Origin: Streptomyces collinus
GTDB taxonomy: Bacteria > Actinomycetota > Actinomycetes > Streptomycetales > Streptomycetaceae
NCBI RefSeq assembly: GCF_031348265.1
Contig: NZ_CP133771.1
Span: 6,510,001 to 6,574,000 of the forward strand
DNA: 64,000 nucleotides
Direction: 5' to 3'
Positions 16,551 to 25,914 of the stretch are shown one piece after another (the stretch's first letter is position 1; each line of letters starts with the position of its first letter). Under the pieces are notes generated by a model that saw only the letters and a list, made by a program, of their open reading frames with translations, made no database searches and was not told where the DNA came from. Position numbers and translations under genes: made by a program.

Positions 16551-17000
16551 TCAGGAAGCAGGCGGAGGTGCGTCGTCCGGCGGAGTGGTGCCACTCGGGT
16601 CCCGGGGCGGTGCCGTGCGGCCCGTCACCGGCGGTGTGGTGCCACTCGGGTCCCGGGGCGGTGCCGTGCGGCCCGTCACCGGCGGTGTGGTGCCACTCGG
16701 GTCCCGCGGCGGTGCCGTGCGGCCCGTCTCCGGCGGCATGGTCCCGGTGCCCGGCGGCGGTGTCGTGCCACCCCCGTCCGGTCCACTCTCGCCCTGGTGC
16801 GCGAGGCGGCCCATGGCGCCCTTGGCCCGGCCCGTGCCCGACTGGATCCTGTCGCTGTACTTGCCCTTGGTCCTCTTGTCGACGGCGTGCGCGGCCTTGT
16901 CGAGACCGTGGTGGATCTTGTCCTCGTGCCGCTGCGCGAAGTGCGAGACCTTGCCCTTGGCCAGGCCCAGTTTGGCTCTCACGTTGTGCAGGAGACCCAT
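16551..17000 (-). CDS. MT0933-like antitoxin protein with C-terminal repeats
   Basis: 149 residues. The first ~70 (MGLLHNVRAKLGLAKGKVS...HGLDKAAHAVDKRTKGKYSDRI) match the small Lys/Ala-rich helical family annotated as antitoxin (MT0933/Rv0909 type). The rest is a Pro/Thr/Gly-rich tail with three 17-residue repeats of the form GRTAPPRDPSGTTPPVT. No toxin-like gene is adjacent on either strand, so this looks like an orphan. The family assignment is by homology only, and in Streptomyces many such proteins may have other roles. Confidence 0.75.
   Translation of the reverse strand: MGLLHNVRAKLGLAKGKVSHFAQRHEDKIHHGLDKAAHAVDKRTKGKYSDRIQSGTGRAKGAMGRLAHQGESGPDGGGTTPPPGTGTMPPETGRTAPPRDPSGTTPPVTGRTAPPRDPSGTTPPVTGRTAPPRDPSGTTPPDDAPPPAS
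16591..16743. repeat. Three 51-bp tandem repeats inside the antitoxin-like gene
   Basis: Units start at 16591, 16642 and 16693. The first two are nearly identical and the third has a few changes. The 51-bp period keeps frame and adds 17 residues per copy, so copy number could vary between strains without breaking the gene. Confidence 0.9.
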
Positions 17001-17026
17001 GGCTCACCCTCCCTCGCGCGGGGCGG

Positions 17027-17296
17027 TCATGTACGGGCGCCCTCACCGGCCTCGTTGTCGGCCGCCTTCTCGGTGGACTGCTGCTTGGGGATGTCGACGC
17101 CCTCGGACTCGGTGACCTCGGCGGCGGCCTCACCGACCGGCCCCGCCACATCCCCGACTCCTTCGGTGCCCTTCGCCTCCGTGGCCTCGGCCGCCTTCCC
17201 CTCGGGCCCGGCCTTCGCCGCGCCGGTCTGAGCCTCGGCTGCAGGCGTCTCCGCCGTGGCCTTCGACCGCCGGAGAAGTCGTGCAAAAACGCCCAT
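17027..17296 (-). CDS. Small conserved hypothetical protein
   Basis: About 89 residues from the ATG at 17296 (MGVFARLLRRSKATAET). The first 11 residues are basic and hydrophobic; the remainder is Ala/Glu/Thr/Lys-rich and low in complexity, so it is probably disordered or helical. It lies 26 bases upstream of the antitoxin-like gene on the same strand and may share its transcript. I recognise no functional motif. Confidence 0.6.
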   Translation of the reverse strand: MGVFARLLRRSKATAETPAAEAQTGAAKAGPEGKAAEATEAKGTEGVGDVAGPVGEAAAEVTESEGVDIPKQQSTEKAADNEAGEGART

Positions 17297-17478
17297 ATCC
17301 ACTCCATACGTTACTCGTGCGGGCGAAAACCCGCGTTGCCCGGTGCGTCGGTTTGCGCGGCCCGGGCCACCGCCTCTGCGATCCGGCGGCAGGAACCTCG
17401 CAACGGGCAACGACCCCGCGGCCGTGGTGTCACGTAACTCGTTCGAGACCAGGGTTCGAGGTTTGCGAGACTGGGGCG

Positions 17479-18417
17479 GTGAGCAGTGCACCCCCCGCCC
17501 CCCGCGTCATCGCCGTCGTCGGACCTACCGCGGCCGGAAAGTCCGATCTGGGCGTCTTCCTGGCTCAGAGTCTCGGCGGCGAGGTCGTCAACGCCGACTC
17601 CATGCAGCTCTACCGAGGGATGGACATCGGCACCGCCAAGCTGACGACCGAGGAGCGTGACGGCGTTCCCCACCATCTGCTGGACATCTGGGACGTGACC
17701 GTCACGGCGTCCGTCGCCGAGTACCAGCGCCTGGCCCGGGAACGGATCGACGCCCTGCTCGCCGAGGGGCGCTGGCCGATCCTGGTCGGCGGCTCCGGAC
17801 TCTATGTGCGCGGAGCCGTCGACAACCTGGAGTTCCCCGGCACCGACCCCGAGGTCCGCGCCCGGCTGGAGGAGGAACTCACACTGCGCGGCCCCGGCGC
17901 GCTGCACGCCCGCCTGGCCGCCGCCGACCCCGAGGCCGCTCGTGCGATCCTGCCGAGCAACGGCCGCCGGGTCGTCCGCGCCCTGGAGGTGATCGAGATC
18001 ACCGGCAAACCGTTCACGGCCAACCTCCCCGGTCACGACTCGGTGTACGACACCCTTCAGATCGGCGTCGACGTGGCCCGCCCCGAGCTCGACGAGCGCA
18101 TCGCGCGCCGGGTCGACCGGATGTGGGACGCCGGCCTCGTGGACGAGGTGAGCGCACTCCAGGCGCAGGGGTTGCGTGAAGGGCGTACGGCCTCGCGCGC
18201 GCTCGGCTACCAGCAGGTGCTCGCGGCGCTCGCCGGGGAGTGCACCCTGGAGGAAGCGCGGACCGAGACCGTCCGTGCCACCAAGCGCTTCGCGCGCCGC
18301 CAGGATTCATGGTTCAGGCGCGACCCGCGGGTGCACTGGTTGAGTGGGGCGGCAGCCGATCTCACGGAACTTCCGCAGCTCGCGCTGTCCTTGGTCGAAC
18401 GACCGGTCACAGCCTGA
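17479..18417 (+). CDS. miaA: tRNA dimethylallyltransferase MiaA
   Basis: A 312-residue prenyltransferase that attaches dimethylallyl to A37 of tRNAs. The P-loop is VVGPTAAGKSDL, followed by VNADSMQLYRGMDIGTAK and VGGSGLYVRG, all characteristic. The GTG at 17479 puts the P-loop at residue ~13, as in relatives; the open frame upstream to 17281 has no family similarity. Its product is the substrate of MiaB. Confidence 0.95.
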   Translation: MSSAPPAPRVIAVVGPTAAGKSDLGVFLAQSLGGEVVNADSMQLYRGMDIGTAKLTTEERDGVPHHLLDIWDVTVTASVAEYQRLARERIDALLAEGRWPILVGGSGLYVRGAVDNLEFPGTDPEVRARLEEELTLRGPGALHARLAAADPEAARAILPSNGRRVVRALEVIEITGKPFTANLPGHDSVYDTLQIGVDVARPELDERIARRVDRMWDAGLVDEVSALQAQGLREGRTASRALGYQQVLAALAGECTLEEARTETVRATKRFARRQDSWFRRDPRVHWLSGAAADLTELPQLALSLVERPVTA

Positions 18418-18519
18418 TCACGTCATGGCATCGGGACGCCCAGGCCGTCATCCGGTCCTTCGGCGGCGTGCCATCATCGAGCTTCGATCGACCGAGTTGA
18501 GTCCTAGTTGGGAGGGCGC

Positions 18520-19038
18520 GTGGCGATGGAGGCCGGCCCTCGCGACACCGCACGAAGCACGGATCACATCACCGCCGAGCGGGATGAGCCGGGGCCCGGG
18601 GACGTGCCCGAGCAGGAGGCGGACCACCTCAGCTCCGACGGACCCGACGAGGCGCAGGGTGTGACGGACGACGGTCCCGAGCCCGGCGAGATGTTCGCCG
18701 ACGAGGTCGAGGTCGAGCTGCGCCCGCAGCGCCGGCTCCGCATCTGGCAGCTGGCCCCCATCGTGGGTCTCGCGGCACTCGGCTCCCTGATGTTCGCCTT
18801 CCCGCTCGCCTTCGACTTCGGCGACAGCGGGGCCGTCATCGCCATGCTGGGCCTGTTGATCTGCTCCTGCGCGGCCGGCTGGGGCATGATGGCAGCCCGC
18901 CGCGTCGGCTACACCTTGCCGGGCCTGCCGGCCCGCGGCTCCGGCCGCAGACCCGACTGGCGGGTCGTCCTCGCGTATGCCCTGGTCGTGGCCCTCGTGG
19001 TGGTCCTCGCCGTGTGGCGGGTGGCACGACTCCGGTAG
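18520..19038 (+). CDS. Conserved membrane protein
   Basis: About 172 residues. The first ~75 are acidic and hydrophilic (many Asp, Glu and Pro); three hydrophobic segments follow (LAPIVGLAALGSLMFAFPLAF, AVIAMLGLLICSCAAGW and VVLAYALVVALVVVLAVW). GGGAGG stands 4 bases before the GTG at 18520; the ATG at 18526 is an alternative. It lies between miaA and dapF. Its function is unknown. Confidence 0.75.
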   Translation: MAMEAGPRDTARSTDHITAERDEPGPGDVPEQEADHLSSDGPDEAQGVTDDGPEPGEMFADEVEVELRPQRRLRIWQLAPIVGLAALGSLMFAFPLAFDFGDSGAVIAMLGLLICSCAAGWGMMAARRVGYTLPGLPARGSGRRPDWRVVLAYALVVALVVVLAVWRVARLR

Positions 19039-19054
19039 GGGGCGCGTGCCCCGT

Positions 19055-19060
19055 TACGAT
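19055..19060 (+). promoter_or_regulatory. -10 box of dapF (leaderless type)
   Basis: TACGAT ends 6 bases before the dapF ATG at 19067, in the 28-base gap after the preceding gene; no ribosome site is present. Confidence 0.45.
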
Positions 19061-19066
19061 CGAGGC

Positions 19067-19939
19067 ATGAGCACGCGGATCGCCTTCCTCAAGGGTCACG
19101 GCACCGAGAACGACTTCGTGATCGTCCCGGACCCCGAGAACGCCATCGACCTGCCCCCGGCCGCCGTCGCCGCCCTGTGCGACCGGCGCGCGGGCATCGG
19201 GGGCGACGGCCTGCTGCACGTCGTCCGCTCCGCAGCTCACCCGGAGGCCGAGGGGATGGCGGCCGAGGCGGAGTGGTTCATGGACTACCGCAACGGCGAC
19301 GGCTCGGTCGCGGAGATGTGCGGCAACGGCGTGCGGGTGTTCGCGCGCTACCTCCAGCGCGCCGGGCACGTCATCGAGGGAGACCTCGCGGTCGCCACGC
19401 GCGGGGGAGTGAAGACCGTGCACCTCGCCAAGAACGGCGACGTGACCGTCGGCATGGGCCGGGCCGTGCTCCCGGCCGGCGACGTCACGGTGAGCGTCGG
19501 CGAGCGCAGCTGGCCCGCGCGCAACGTCAACATGGGCAACCCGCACGCGGTCGCCTTCGTGGACGATCTGGCGCACGCGGGCGACCTGCTGTCCCCGCCC
19601 CCCTTCAGCCCGGCCGCCGCCTACCCGGACGGTGTGAACGTCGAGTTCGTGGTCGACCGCGGCCCCGGGCACGTCGCACTGCGCGTGCACGAGCGCGGCT
19701 CCGGTGAGACCCGCTCGTGCGGCACGGGCGCGTGCGCGGTCGCCGTGGCCACCGCCCGCCGTGACGGCGCCGACCCGACGGCCACCGGCACCCCCGTGAC
19801 CTACACCGTGGACGTCCCCGGCGGCACCCTGGTGATCACCGAGCGGTCCGACGGCGAGATCGAGATGACCGGCCCCGCCGTGATCGTGGCCGAGGGCGAG
19901 ATCGACCCGGACTGGCTGGAAGCCGCCACGTCCGCGTGA
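19067..19939 (+). CDS. dapF: Diaminopimelate epimerase DapF
   Basis: A 290-residue PLP-independent epimerase converting LL- to meso-diaminopimelate for lysine synthesis. Both catalytic cysteines are visible: MCGNGVRVFARY in the N-terminal half and SCGTGACAVAVA in the C-terminal half. The substrate-binding FLKGHGTENDF and GNPHAVAF segments are present. Streptomyces walls use the LL isomer, so here the meso product mainly serves lysine synthesis. Confidence 0.95.
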   Translation: MSTRIAFLKGHGTENDFVIVPDPENAIDLPPAAVAALCDRRAGIGGDGLLHVVRSAAHPEAEGMAAEAEWFMDYRNGDGSVAEMCGNGVRVFARYLQRAGHVIEGDLAVATRGGVKTVHLAKNGDVTVGMGRAVLPAGDVTVSVGERSWPARNVNMGNPHAVAFVDDLAHAGDLLSPPPFSPAAAYPDGVNVEFVVDRGPGHVALRVHERGSGETRSCGTGACAVAVATARRDGADPTATGTPVTYTVDVPGGTLVITERSDGEIEMTGPAVIVAEGEIDPDWLEAATSA

Positions 19940-20236
19940 GCCCGAACCGGTCGTCCTGAAACACCCGCGCCGCTTCGGTCACCCGACCCGAAACAACCGT
20001 TGATAACCGGCCACTTGGCGGAAATCACACGGTGAAGGTCGCGATCAACAGGGGTACAAACCTCACATTCATCCCTCGAATGGGTGATCAGTTTCACGCT
20101 CGGCGAGAGGCGGTCAGTCGGGCGTGGTGGGCTCGGTAGCATCAAGCACCGGCCCGGACGGGGGACCGAAGCCGCTCCCTGAGCCGTGTCCGCTCTGGGG
20201 CACCCCGTCCGCCGGTAGACGCAGCCGGAGGTGCCC
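19940..20236 (+). other. Intergenic region before rshA
   Basis: About 300 bases without a gene. The first half is unusually AT-rich for this genome. A TAGCAT hexamer at 20137-20142 is a possible -10 with no convincing -35, and would give a leader of about 90 bases. I see no strong hairpin or riboswitch-like structure. Confidence 0.4.
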
Positions 20237-22414
20237 ATGAGTGCGGAGGCCACGAATTCCGTGACCCCAGGCCCGATGCCGGGCGCGGTGTCAGGACAGG
20301 TGACGCCGGCAGCCCCCCGCAGAAAGGCCCGCCCCCGGATCGACCTGCGCCGCCTCGGCCGCGCGGCCCTGCTCGGCCCCGCCGCCCGCGGCCGGCTGCC
20401 CGACGCCATCAGCCACGTCGTCGAGGCCCACCGCGCCCACCACCCCGACGCGGACCTCGAACCGCTGCGCCACGCCTACGTCCTGGCCGAGTCCTCGCAC
20501 CGCGGCCAGATGCGCAAGAGCGGGGAGCCGTACATCACGCACCCGCTCGCCGTGACCCTGATCCTGGCCGAACTCGGGGCCGAAACCACGACGTTGACCG
20601 CGTCCCTGCTGCACGACACCGTCGAGGACACGGACGTGACACTCGACCAGGTCCGCGACCAGTTCGGCGAGGAGGTCCGCTACCTCGTCGACGGCGTCAC
20701 CAAACTGGAGAAGGTGGATTACGGCGCCGCCGCCGAGTCCGAGACCTTCCGCAAGATGCTCGTCGCCACCGGCAACGACGTCCGCGTCATGTCGATCAAA
20801 CTCGCCGACCGGCTGCACAACATGCGCACCCTCGGCGTCATGCGCCCCGAGAAACAGGAGCGCATCGCCAAGGTGACACGTGACGTGCTCATCCCGCTCG
20901 CCGAACGGCTCGGCGTCCAGGCGCTCAAGACCGAACTGGAAGACCTGGTCTTCGCGATCCTGCATCCCGAGGAGTACGCGCACACCAGGGAGCTGATCGT
21001 CCGCAACGCCGCCCGTGCGGACGACCCTCTCGCCGAAGTCGCCGACGAGGTGCGCGGTGTGCTGCGCGAGGCGGACATCCAGGCCGAAGTCCTCATCCGG
21101 CCCCGCCACTTCGTCTCGGTGCACCGTGTCTCCCGCAAACGCGGCCGGCTCCGCGGCTCCGACTTCGGCCGCGTCCTGGTCCTGGTGAACGAGGACGCCG
21201 ACTGCTACGGCGTCCTGGGCGAACTGCACACCTGCATGAAGCCGGTGGTCTCCGAGTTCAAGGACTTCATCGCCGTACCGAAGTTCAACCTCTACCAGTC
21301 GCTGCACACGGCCGTGGCGCGCGAGGACGGCCAGGTCGTCGAGGTCCTCATCCGCACGCACCAGATGCACAAGGTCGCCGAGGCCGGCGTCGTCGCCCTC
21401 GGCAACCCGTACGCGCCCGCCCCCGACGACCCGGCCGACGGCGAGCGCGTCGACCCCACCCGCCCGGGCTGGCTCTCCCGGCTCCTCGACTGGCAGGAGG
21501 CGGCACCCGACCCCGACCACTTCTGGTCCACCCTGCGCGAGGACCTCGCCCAGGACCGCGAGATCACCGTCTTCCGGCCCGACGGCGGCACGCTCGGCCT
21601 GCCCGAGGGCGCGACCTGCGTGGACGCCGCCTACGCGCAGTACGGCGAGGACGCCCACGCCTGTATCGGGGCCCGGGTGAACGGCCGCCTTGCGACGCTG
21701 AGCACCGTCCTCAAGGACGGCGACACCGTCCAGCTCCTCATGGGCCAGGACCCGGCGTCGGAACCCTCCCGGGAGTGGCTGGAGCACGCCCACACACCCG
21801 CGGCCCGGATCGCCATCCAGCGGTGGCTGACCGCACATCCGGTTCAGGCGGAGTCCCAGCAGCAGAACGAGGCGCGGACCGCCGAGGACCGGACGGCTCA
21901 ACGGCCCGTCGGCGCACCCGACCCGGACGCGGCTCCGGAGCAGCCCGCCGGCCGACCCGGCACCGGCCATGTCCTCGCCGACCTGCCCGGTGCGACCGTA
22001 CGGCTCGCCCGCTGCTGCACGCCCGTACCGCCCGACGAGATCACCGGCTTCGCCGTACGCGGGGGAGCGGTCACCGTGCACCGCGTGGAGTGTCCCGCTG
22101 TGGCGCGGATGAAGGACGGGGGGCGTGCGGAGGTCGGCGTGCGCTGGGGAGAGGCCGCCGAGTGCCGGGTCACACTGGTCGCCGAATCGTTCGTCCGTCC
22201 CCATCTGCTGGCCGACCTCACCGAGGCCATGGCCTCCGAGGGCGCCGAGATCGTCTCCGCGACCGTCGAGCCTCCGACCCAGCAGCAGGTGCGGCACACG
22301 TACACCGTGCAGCTCCCGGACGCCGGCCACCTGCCCGCCCTGATGCGCGCGATGCGCAACGTGGCCGGGGTGTACGACGTCAGCCGGGCGCAGCCGCAAC
22401 CGCAGGGCGGCTGA
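20237..22414 (+). CDS. rshA: RelA/SpoT-family (p)ppGpp synthetase/hydrolase (RshA type)
   Basis: About 725 residues from the ATG at 20237, with GGAGG 5-6 bases upstream. The HD hydrolase domain is intact in its key motif (HDTVEDTD, then KLADRLHNMRTL). The synthetase domain keeps DADCYGVLGELH and FKDFIAVPKFNLYQSLHT. The TGS domain follows (ITVFRPDGGTLGLPEGATCVDAAY), and the C-terminus has the conserved-cysteine segment (RLARCCTPVPPDEITGFAV) and an ACT domain. The usual HWxYK after the EVLIRT strand is missing. Streptomyces have a main RelA elsewhere; this locus matches the second, shorter homologue. Confidence 0.88.
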   Translation: MSAEATNSVTPGPMPGAVSGQVTPAAPRRKARPRIDLRRLGRAALLGPAARGRLPDAISHVVEAHRAHHPDADLEPLRHAYVLAESSHRGQMRKSGEPYITHPLAVTLILAELGAETTTLTASLLHDTVEDTDVTLDQVRDQFGEEVRYLVDGVTKLEKVDYGAAAESETFRKMLVATGNDVRVMSIKLADRLHNMRTLGVMRPEKQERIAKVTRDVLIPLAERLGVQALKTELEDLVFAILHPEEYAHTRELIVRNAARADDPLAEVADEVRGVLREADIQAEVLIRPRHFVSVHRVSRKRGRLRGSDFGRVLVLVNEDADCYGVLGELHTCMKPVVSEFKDFIAVPKFNLYQSLHTAVAREDGQVVEVLIRTHQMHKVAEAGVVALGNPYAPAPDDPADGERVDPTRPGWLSRLLDWQEAAPDPDHFWSTLREDLAQDREITVFRPDGGTLGLPEGATCVDAAYAQYGEDAHACIGARVNGRLATLSTVLKDGDTVQLLMGQDPASEPSREWLEHAHTPAARIAIQRWLTAHPVQAESQQQNEARTAEDRTAQRPVGAPDPDAAPEQPAGRPGTGHVLADLPGATVRLARCCTPVPPDEITGFAVRGGAVTVHRVECPAVARMKDGGRAEVGVRWGEAAECRVTLVAESFVRPHLLADLTEAMASEGAEIVSATVEPPTQQQVRHTYTVQLPDAGHLPALMRAMRNVAGVYDVSRAQPQPQGG

Positions 22415-22574
22415 CGGTCCGGGCGGAAGGGCGGCCTGCGGTCGGTCTCCCTGAAGCGTGCGGACGGCTCCCGGCGGGCCGGGGCGGCACCCGGCGCAGG
22501 CCCCGGTCCCCGGTTCGGGTGGGACGAAAGCGCGTCGTCCCCGCCGCCCGCCCGCCCGCTGATAGCCGTGGGGC

Positions 22575-24191
22575 ATGCTCCTGACCCCCCACAGCCAGGC
22601 CACCTCCCCCACCCGTCGCCGGACCGCAGCCGCCCTGCTCACCTCGGCCGTCTCCGTCTGCCTCGTCGCCGCGAGCGCCCCCGTCGTTCCGCTCGGCGTC
22701 GGCGACCGTCTCTTCCCGTACCTCGGCAACCCGGGCTACGACGTGGCGTCGTACGACCTCGCCTTCACCTATCCGGGCAACAACAGCGAGCCGCTGCAGG
22801 CCGTCACCACGATCGACGCCTGGACGACCGCCGACCTGGACCGCGTCAACCTGGACTTCGCCCACGGCAAGGTCGAGTCCGTCGAGGTAGACGGCGACTC
22901 CGCGGAGTTCCGCTCCGCCGGCGAGGACCTGGTGATCACACCCGAGGACTCGGTGTCGGACGGCACCTGGATGCGGATCACCGTGCGGCACACCAGTGAC
23001 CCCGTACCCGCCGAGGGCCGCGAGGGCGGCTGGGTGCGCACGGCCGACGGCCTCGCCATGGCCAACCAGGCCGACGCCGCGCACCTGGTGTTCCCCTGCA
23101 ACGACCACCCCTCGGACAAGGCGATGTTCACCTTCCGGGTGACCGCGCCCGACGGTCACACGGCCGTCGCGGGCGGCCTGGCCGCCGGAGTGGAGAAGTC
23201 CGGCGGGTCGACGACCTGGACCTACCGCACCCAGCACCCCATGGCCACCGAGCTTGCCCAGGTGTCCATCGGCCGCTCCACGGTGCTGCACCGCACCGGC
23301 CCGCACGGCCTGCCCGTACGGGACGTCGTACCGACCCGCCACCGCGAGGCACTCGAACCCTGGCTGGAGAAAACCCCCGGCCAGATCGCCTGGATGGAGA
23401 GCAAGGTCGGCCGCTACCCCTTCGAGACGTACGGCCTGCTCGTGGCCGACGCCTCCACCGGCTTCGAACTGGAGACCCAGACGCTCTCGCTCTTCGAACG
23501 GGAACTCTTCACCGAGCCGGTCTACCCTCCCTGGTACGTCGAGTCGATCATGGTCCACGAGGTGGCCCACCAGTGGTTCGGCAACAGCGTCACCCCCCGC
23601 ACCTGGTCCGATCTGTGGCTCAACGAGGGCCACGCCACCTGGTACGAGGCGCTGTACGCCGAGGAACAGGCCGGCAAGCCGATGCGGGACCGGATGAAGG
23701 CCGCCTACGGCGCCTCCGACCGCTGGCGCGCCGCAGGCGGGCCCCCCGCCGCCCCCAAGGCCCCCGACCCCGCCCGCAAGACCGGCATCTTCCGGCCCAA
23801 CGTCTACGACGGGGCCGCGCTCGTCCTGTACGCCCTGCGCCAGGAGATCGGCCGCCCGGCCTTCGAACGCCTGGAACGCGCCTGGGTCGTCCGCCACCAG
23901 GACGACACGGCCACCACGGAGGACTTCGTCAAGCTCGCCGCCGAGATCTCCGGGCGTGACCTCGACGGCTTCTTCCAGGACTGGCTGTACGGCGAGAAGA
24001 CCCCGCCCATGCCGGGGCACCCGGACTGGAAGCCGGAGACGCCCGCGAAGCCGCAGGCGCCGGCGAGGAAGCCGGAAGCGCCGGCGGCGAAGCCGGAGGT
24101 CCGGGCGGCGGAGCCGCAAGCACCAGCAGCGAAGCCGCAAGCCCCGGCAGCCAACCCGCATGCCCCGGCGGAGCAGGCCCGAGCGTGGTGA
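22575..24191 (+). CDS. Secreted M1-family zinc metallopeptidase
   Basis: A 538-residue aminopeptidase-N-like enzyme. The zinc motif is HEVAHQWFGN (His328, Glu329, His332) with the third ligand Glu351 in LNEGHATWYE, giving exact HEXXH-X18-E spacing. A basic and then hydrophobic N-terminus (RRRTAAALLTSAVSVCLVAASA) is a probable signal peptide. The last ~45 residues are a Lys/Pro/Ala/Glu-rich repetitive tail (KPQAPA-like units). The long C-terminal helical domain of classical PepN is missing, as in the short secreted actinobacterial group. Confidence 0.9.
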   Translation: MLLTPHSQATSPTRRRTAAALLTSAVSVCLVAASAPVVPLGVGDRLFPYLGNPGYDVASYDLAFTYPGNNSEPLQAVTTIDAWTTADLDRVNLDFAHGKVESVEVDGDSAEFRSAGEDLVITPEDSVSDGTWMRITVRHTSDPVPAEGREGGWVRTADGLAMANQADAAHLVFPCNDHPSDKAMFTFRVTAPDGHTAVAGGLAAGVEKSGGSTTWTYRTQHPMATELAQVSIGRSTVLHRTGPHGLPVRDVVPTRHREALEPWLEKTPGQIAWMESKVGRYPFETYGLLVADASTGFELETQTLSLFERELFTEPVYPPWYVESIMVHEVAHQWFGNSVTPRTWSDLWLNEGHATWYEALYAEEQAGKPMRDRMKAAYGASDRWRAAGGPPAAPKAPDPARKTGIFRPNVYDGAALVLYALRQEIGRPAFERLERAWVVRHQDDTATTEDFVKLAAEISGRDLDGFFQDWLYGEKTPPMPGHPDWKPETPAKPQAPARKPEAPAAKPEVRAAEPQAPAAKPQAPAANPHAPAEQARAW

Positions 24192-24333
24192 GGGCGCCCG
24201 CCCGATAACACAGTGACGAGACGCCCCGTGCCGTGCGAACATCTTCTGGTCGGCGCGGTACGGGTTCCGGGAATCTCCCGGACCGCCCACGCGTTGCAGA
24301 CAGTGAACGGCTTCCCATCTACGTAAGGATCCA

Positions 24334-25827
24334 ATGACCTCCTCTTCTTCCTTTTCCCAGGACTCCAAGCGCTTCGCGCACAGCCACCCCGAGGGTTTTC
24401 GGGCCGATGCCCTGATGGAAGAGGACGTCGCCTGGAGCCACGAGATCGACGGAGAGCGGGACGGCGACCAGTTCGACCGCTCCGACCGCGCGGCTCTGCG
24501 CCGTGTGGTGGGCCTCTCCACCGAGCTCGAGGACGTCACCGAGGTCGAGTACCGCCAGCTCCGTCTGGAGCGGGTCGTCCTCGTCGGCGTCTGGACCTCG
24601 GGAACCGTTCAGGACGCGGAGAACTCCCTCGCGGAGCTCGCCGCCCTCGCGGAGACGGCCGGCGCGCTGGTGCTCGACGGCGTCACCCAGCGCCGCGACA
24701 AGCCCGACGCGGCCACGTACATCGGCTCCGGCAAGGCCGAGGAACTGCGCGACATCGTCGTCGAGACGGGCGCGGACACCGTCATCTGCGACGGTGAGCT
24801 CAGCCCCGGCCAGCTGATCCACCTCGAGGACGTCGTCAAGGTCAAGGTCATCGACCGCACGGCCCTGATCCTGGACATCTTCGCCCAGCACGCCAAGTCC
24901 CGAGAGGGCAAGGCGCAGGTCGCTCTCGCGCAGATGCAGTACATGCTGCCGCGACTGCGCGGCTGGGGTCAGTCGCTGTCCCGGCAGATGGGCGGCGGCA
25001 AGGGCGGCGGCCTCGCCACCCGTGGTCCCGGTGAGACCAAGATCGAGACGGACCGGCGCCGGATCCGCGAGAAGATGGCGAAGATGCGCCGGGAGATCGC
25101 GGAGATGAAGACCGGCCGCGAGATCAAGCGCCAGGAGCGCAAGCGCCACAAGGTGCCGTCCGTCGCCATCGCGGGCTACACCAACGCCGGCAAGTCCTCG
25201 CTGCTCAACCGCCTCACGGGCGCGGGCGTGCTGGTCGAGAACGCCCTGTTCGCGACCCTCGACCCGACCGTGCGCCGGGCCGAGACCCCGAGCGGACGGC
25301 TGTACACGCTGGCCGACACGGTCGGGTTCGTACGCCATCTGCCCCACCACCTGGTCGAGGCGTTCCGCTCCACGATGGAGGAGGTCGGCGAGTCCGATCT
25401 GATCCTGCACGTGGTGGACGGTTCGCACCCGTTCCCGGAGGAGCAGCTGGCCGCCGTACGCGAGGTGGTCAGGGACGTCGGCGCCACCGACGTGCCCGAG
25501 ATCGTCGTGATCAACAAGGCGGACGCGGCCGACCCGCTGACGCTCCAGCGGCTGCTGCGCGTCGAGAAGCGGTCCATCGCCGTCTCGGCCCGCACCGGCC
25601 AGGGCATCGAGGAGCTGCTCGCGCTCATCGACAACGAGCTGCCGCGGCCGTCGGTCGAGATCGAGGCGCTCGTGCCGTACACGCACGGCAAGCTGGTCGC
25701 CCGTGCCCACGACGAGGGCGAGGTGATCTCCGAGGAGCACACCCCGGAGGGCACCCTGCTCAAGGTGCGGGTACACGAGGAACTGGCGGCGGAACTCACA
25801 CCGTACGTTCCGGCACCGGCCCTCTGA
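24334..25827 (+). CDS. hflX: GTPase HflX
   Basis: A 497-residue ribosome-associated GTPase that splits stalled 70S ribosomes under stress. The N-terminal HflX domain contains LDGVTQRRDKPDAATYIGSGKAEE and the glycine-rich linker GGGKGGGLATRGPGETKIE. The G domain has G1 GYTNAGKSSLLN, G3 DTVGFVRHLP and G4 NKAD. AAGGA lies just before the ATG. It is longer than E. coli HflX mainly in the first ~60 residues. Confidence 0.95.
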   Translation: MTSSSSFSQDSKRFAHSHPEGFRADALMEEDVAWSHEIDGERDGDQFDRSDRAALRRVVGLSTELEDVTEVEYRQLRLERVVLVGVWTSGTVQDAENSLAELAALAETAGALVLDGVTQRRDKPDAATYIGSGKAEELRDIVVETGADTVICDGELSPGQLIHLEDVVKVKVIDRTALILDIFAQHAKSREGKAQVALAQMQYMLPRLRGWGQSLSRQMGGGKGGGLATRGPGETKIETDRRRIREKMAKMRREIAEMKTGREIKRQERKRHKVPSVAIAGYTNAGKSSLLNRLTGAGVLVENALFATLDPTVRRAETPSGRLYTLADTVGFVRHLPHHLVEAFRSTMEEVGESDLILHVVDGSHPFPEEQLAAVREVVRDVGATDVPEIVVINKADAADPLTLQRLLRVEKRSIAVSARTGQGIEELLALIDNELPRPSVEIEALVPYTHGKLVARAHDEGEVISEEHTPEGTLLKVRVHEELAAELTPYVPAPAL

Positions 25828-25866
25828 GCACGACCTGGCCGGCGCTGTGACCTGAGCTGACCGCCC

Positions 25867-25902
25867 GAAGGCCCGCCCCCCGTTGCCGGGGAGCGGGCCT
25901 TC
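25867..25902 (+). terminator. Terminator after hflX
   Basis: A 10-bp stem GAAGGCCCGC / GCGGGCCTTC (25867-25876 and 25893-25902), 40 bases after the hflX stop and just before the convergent protease remnant. Confidence 0.8.
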
Positions 25903-25914
25903 AGCATGCACGGG

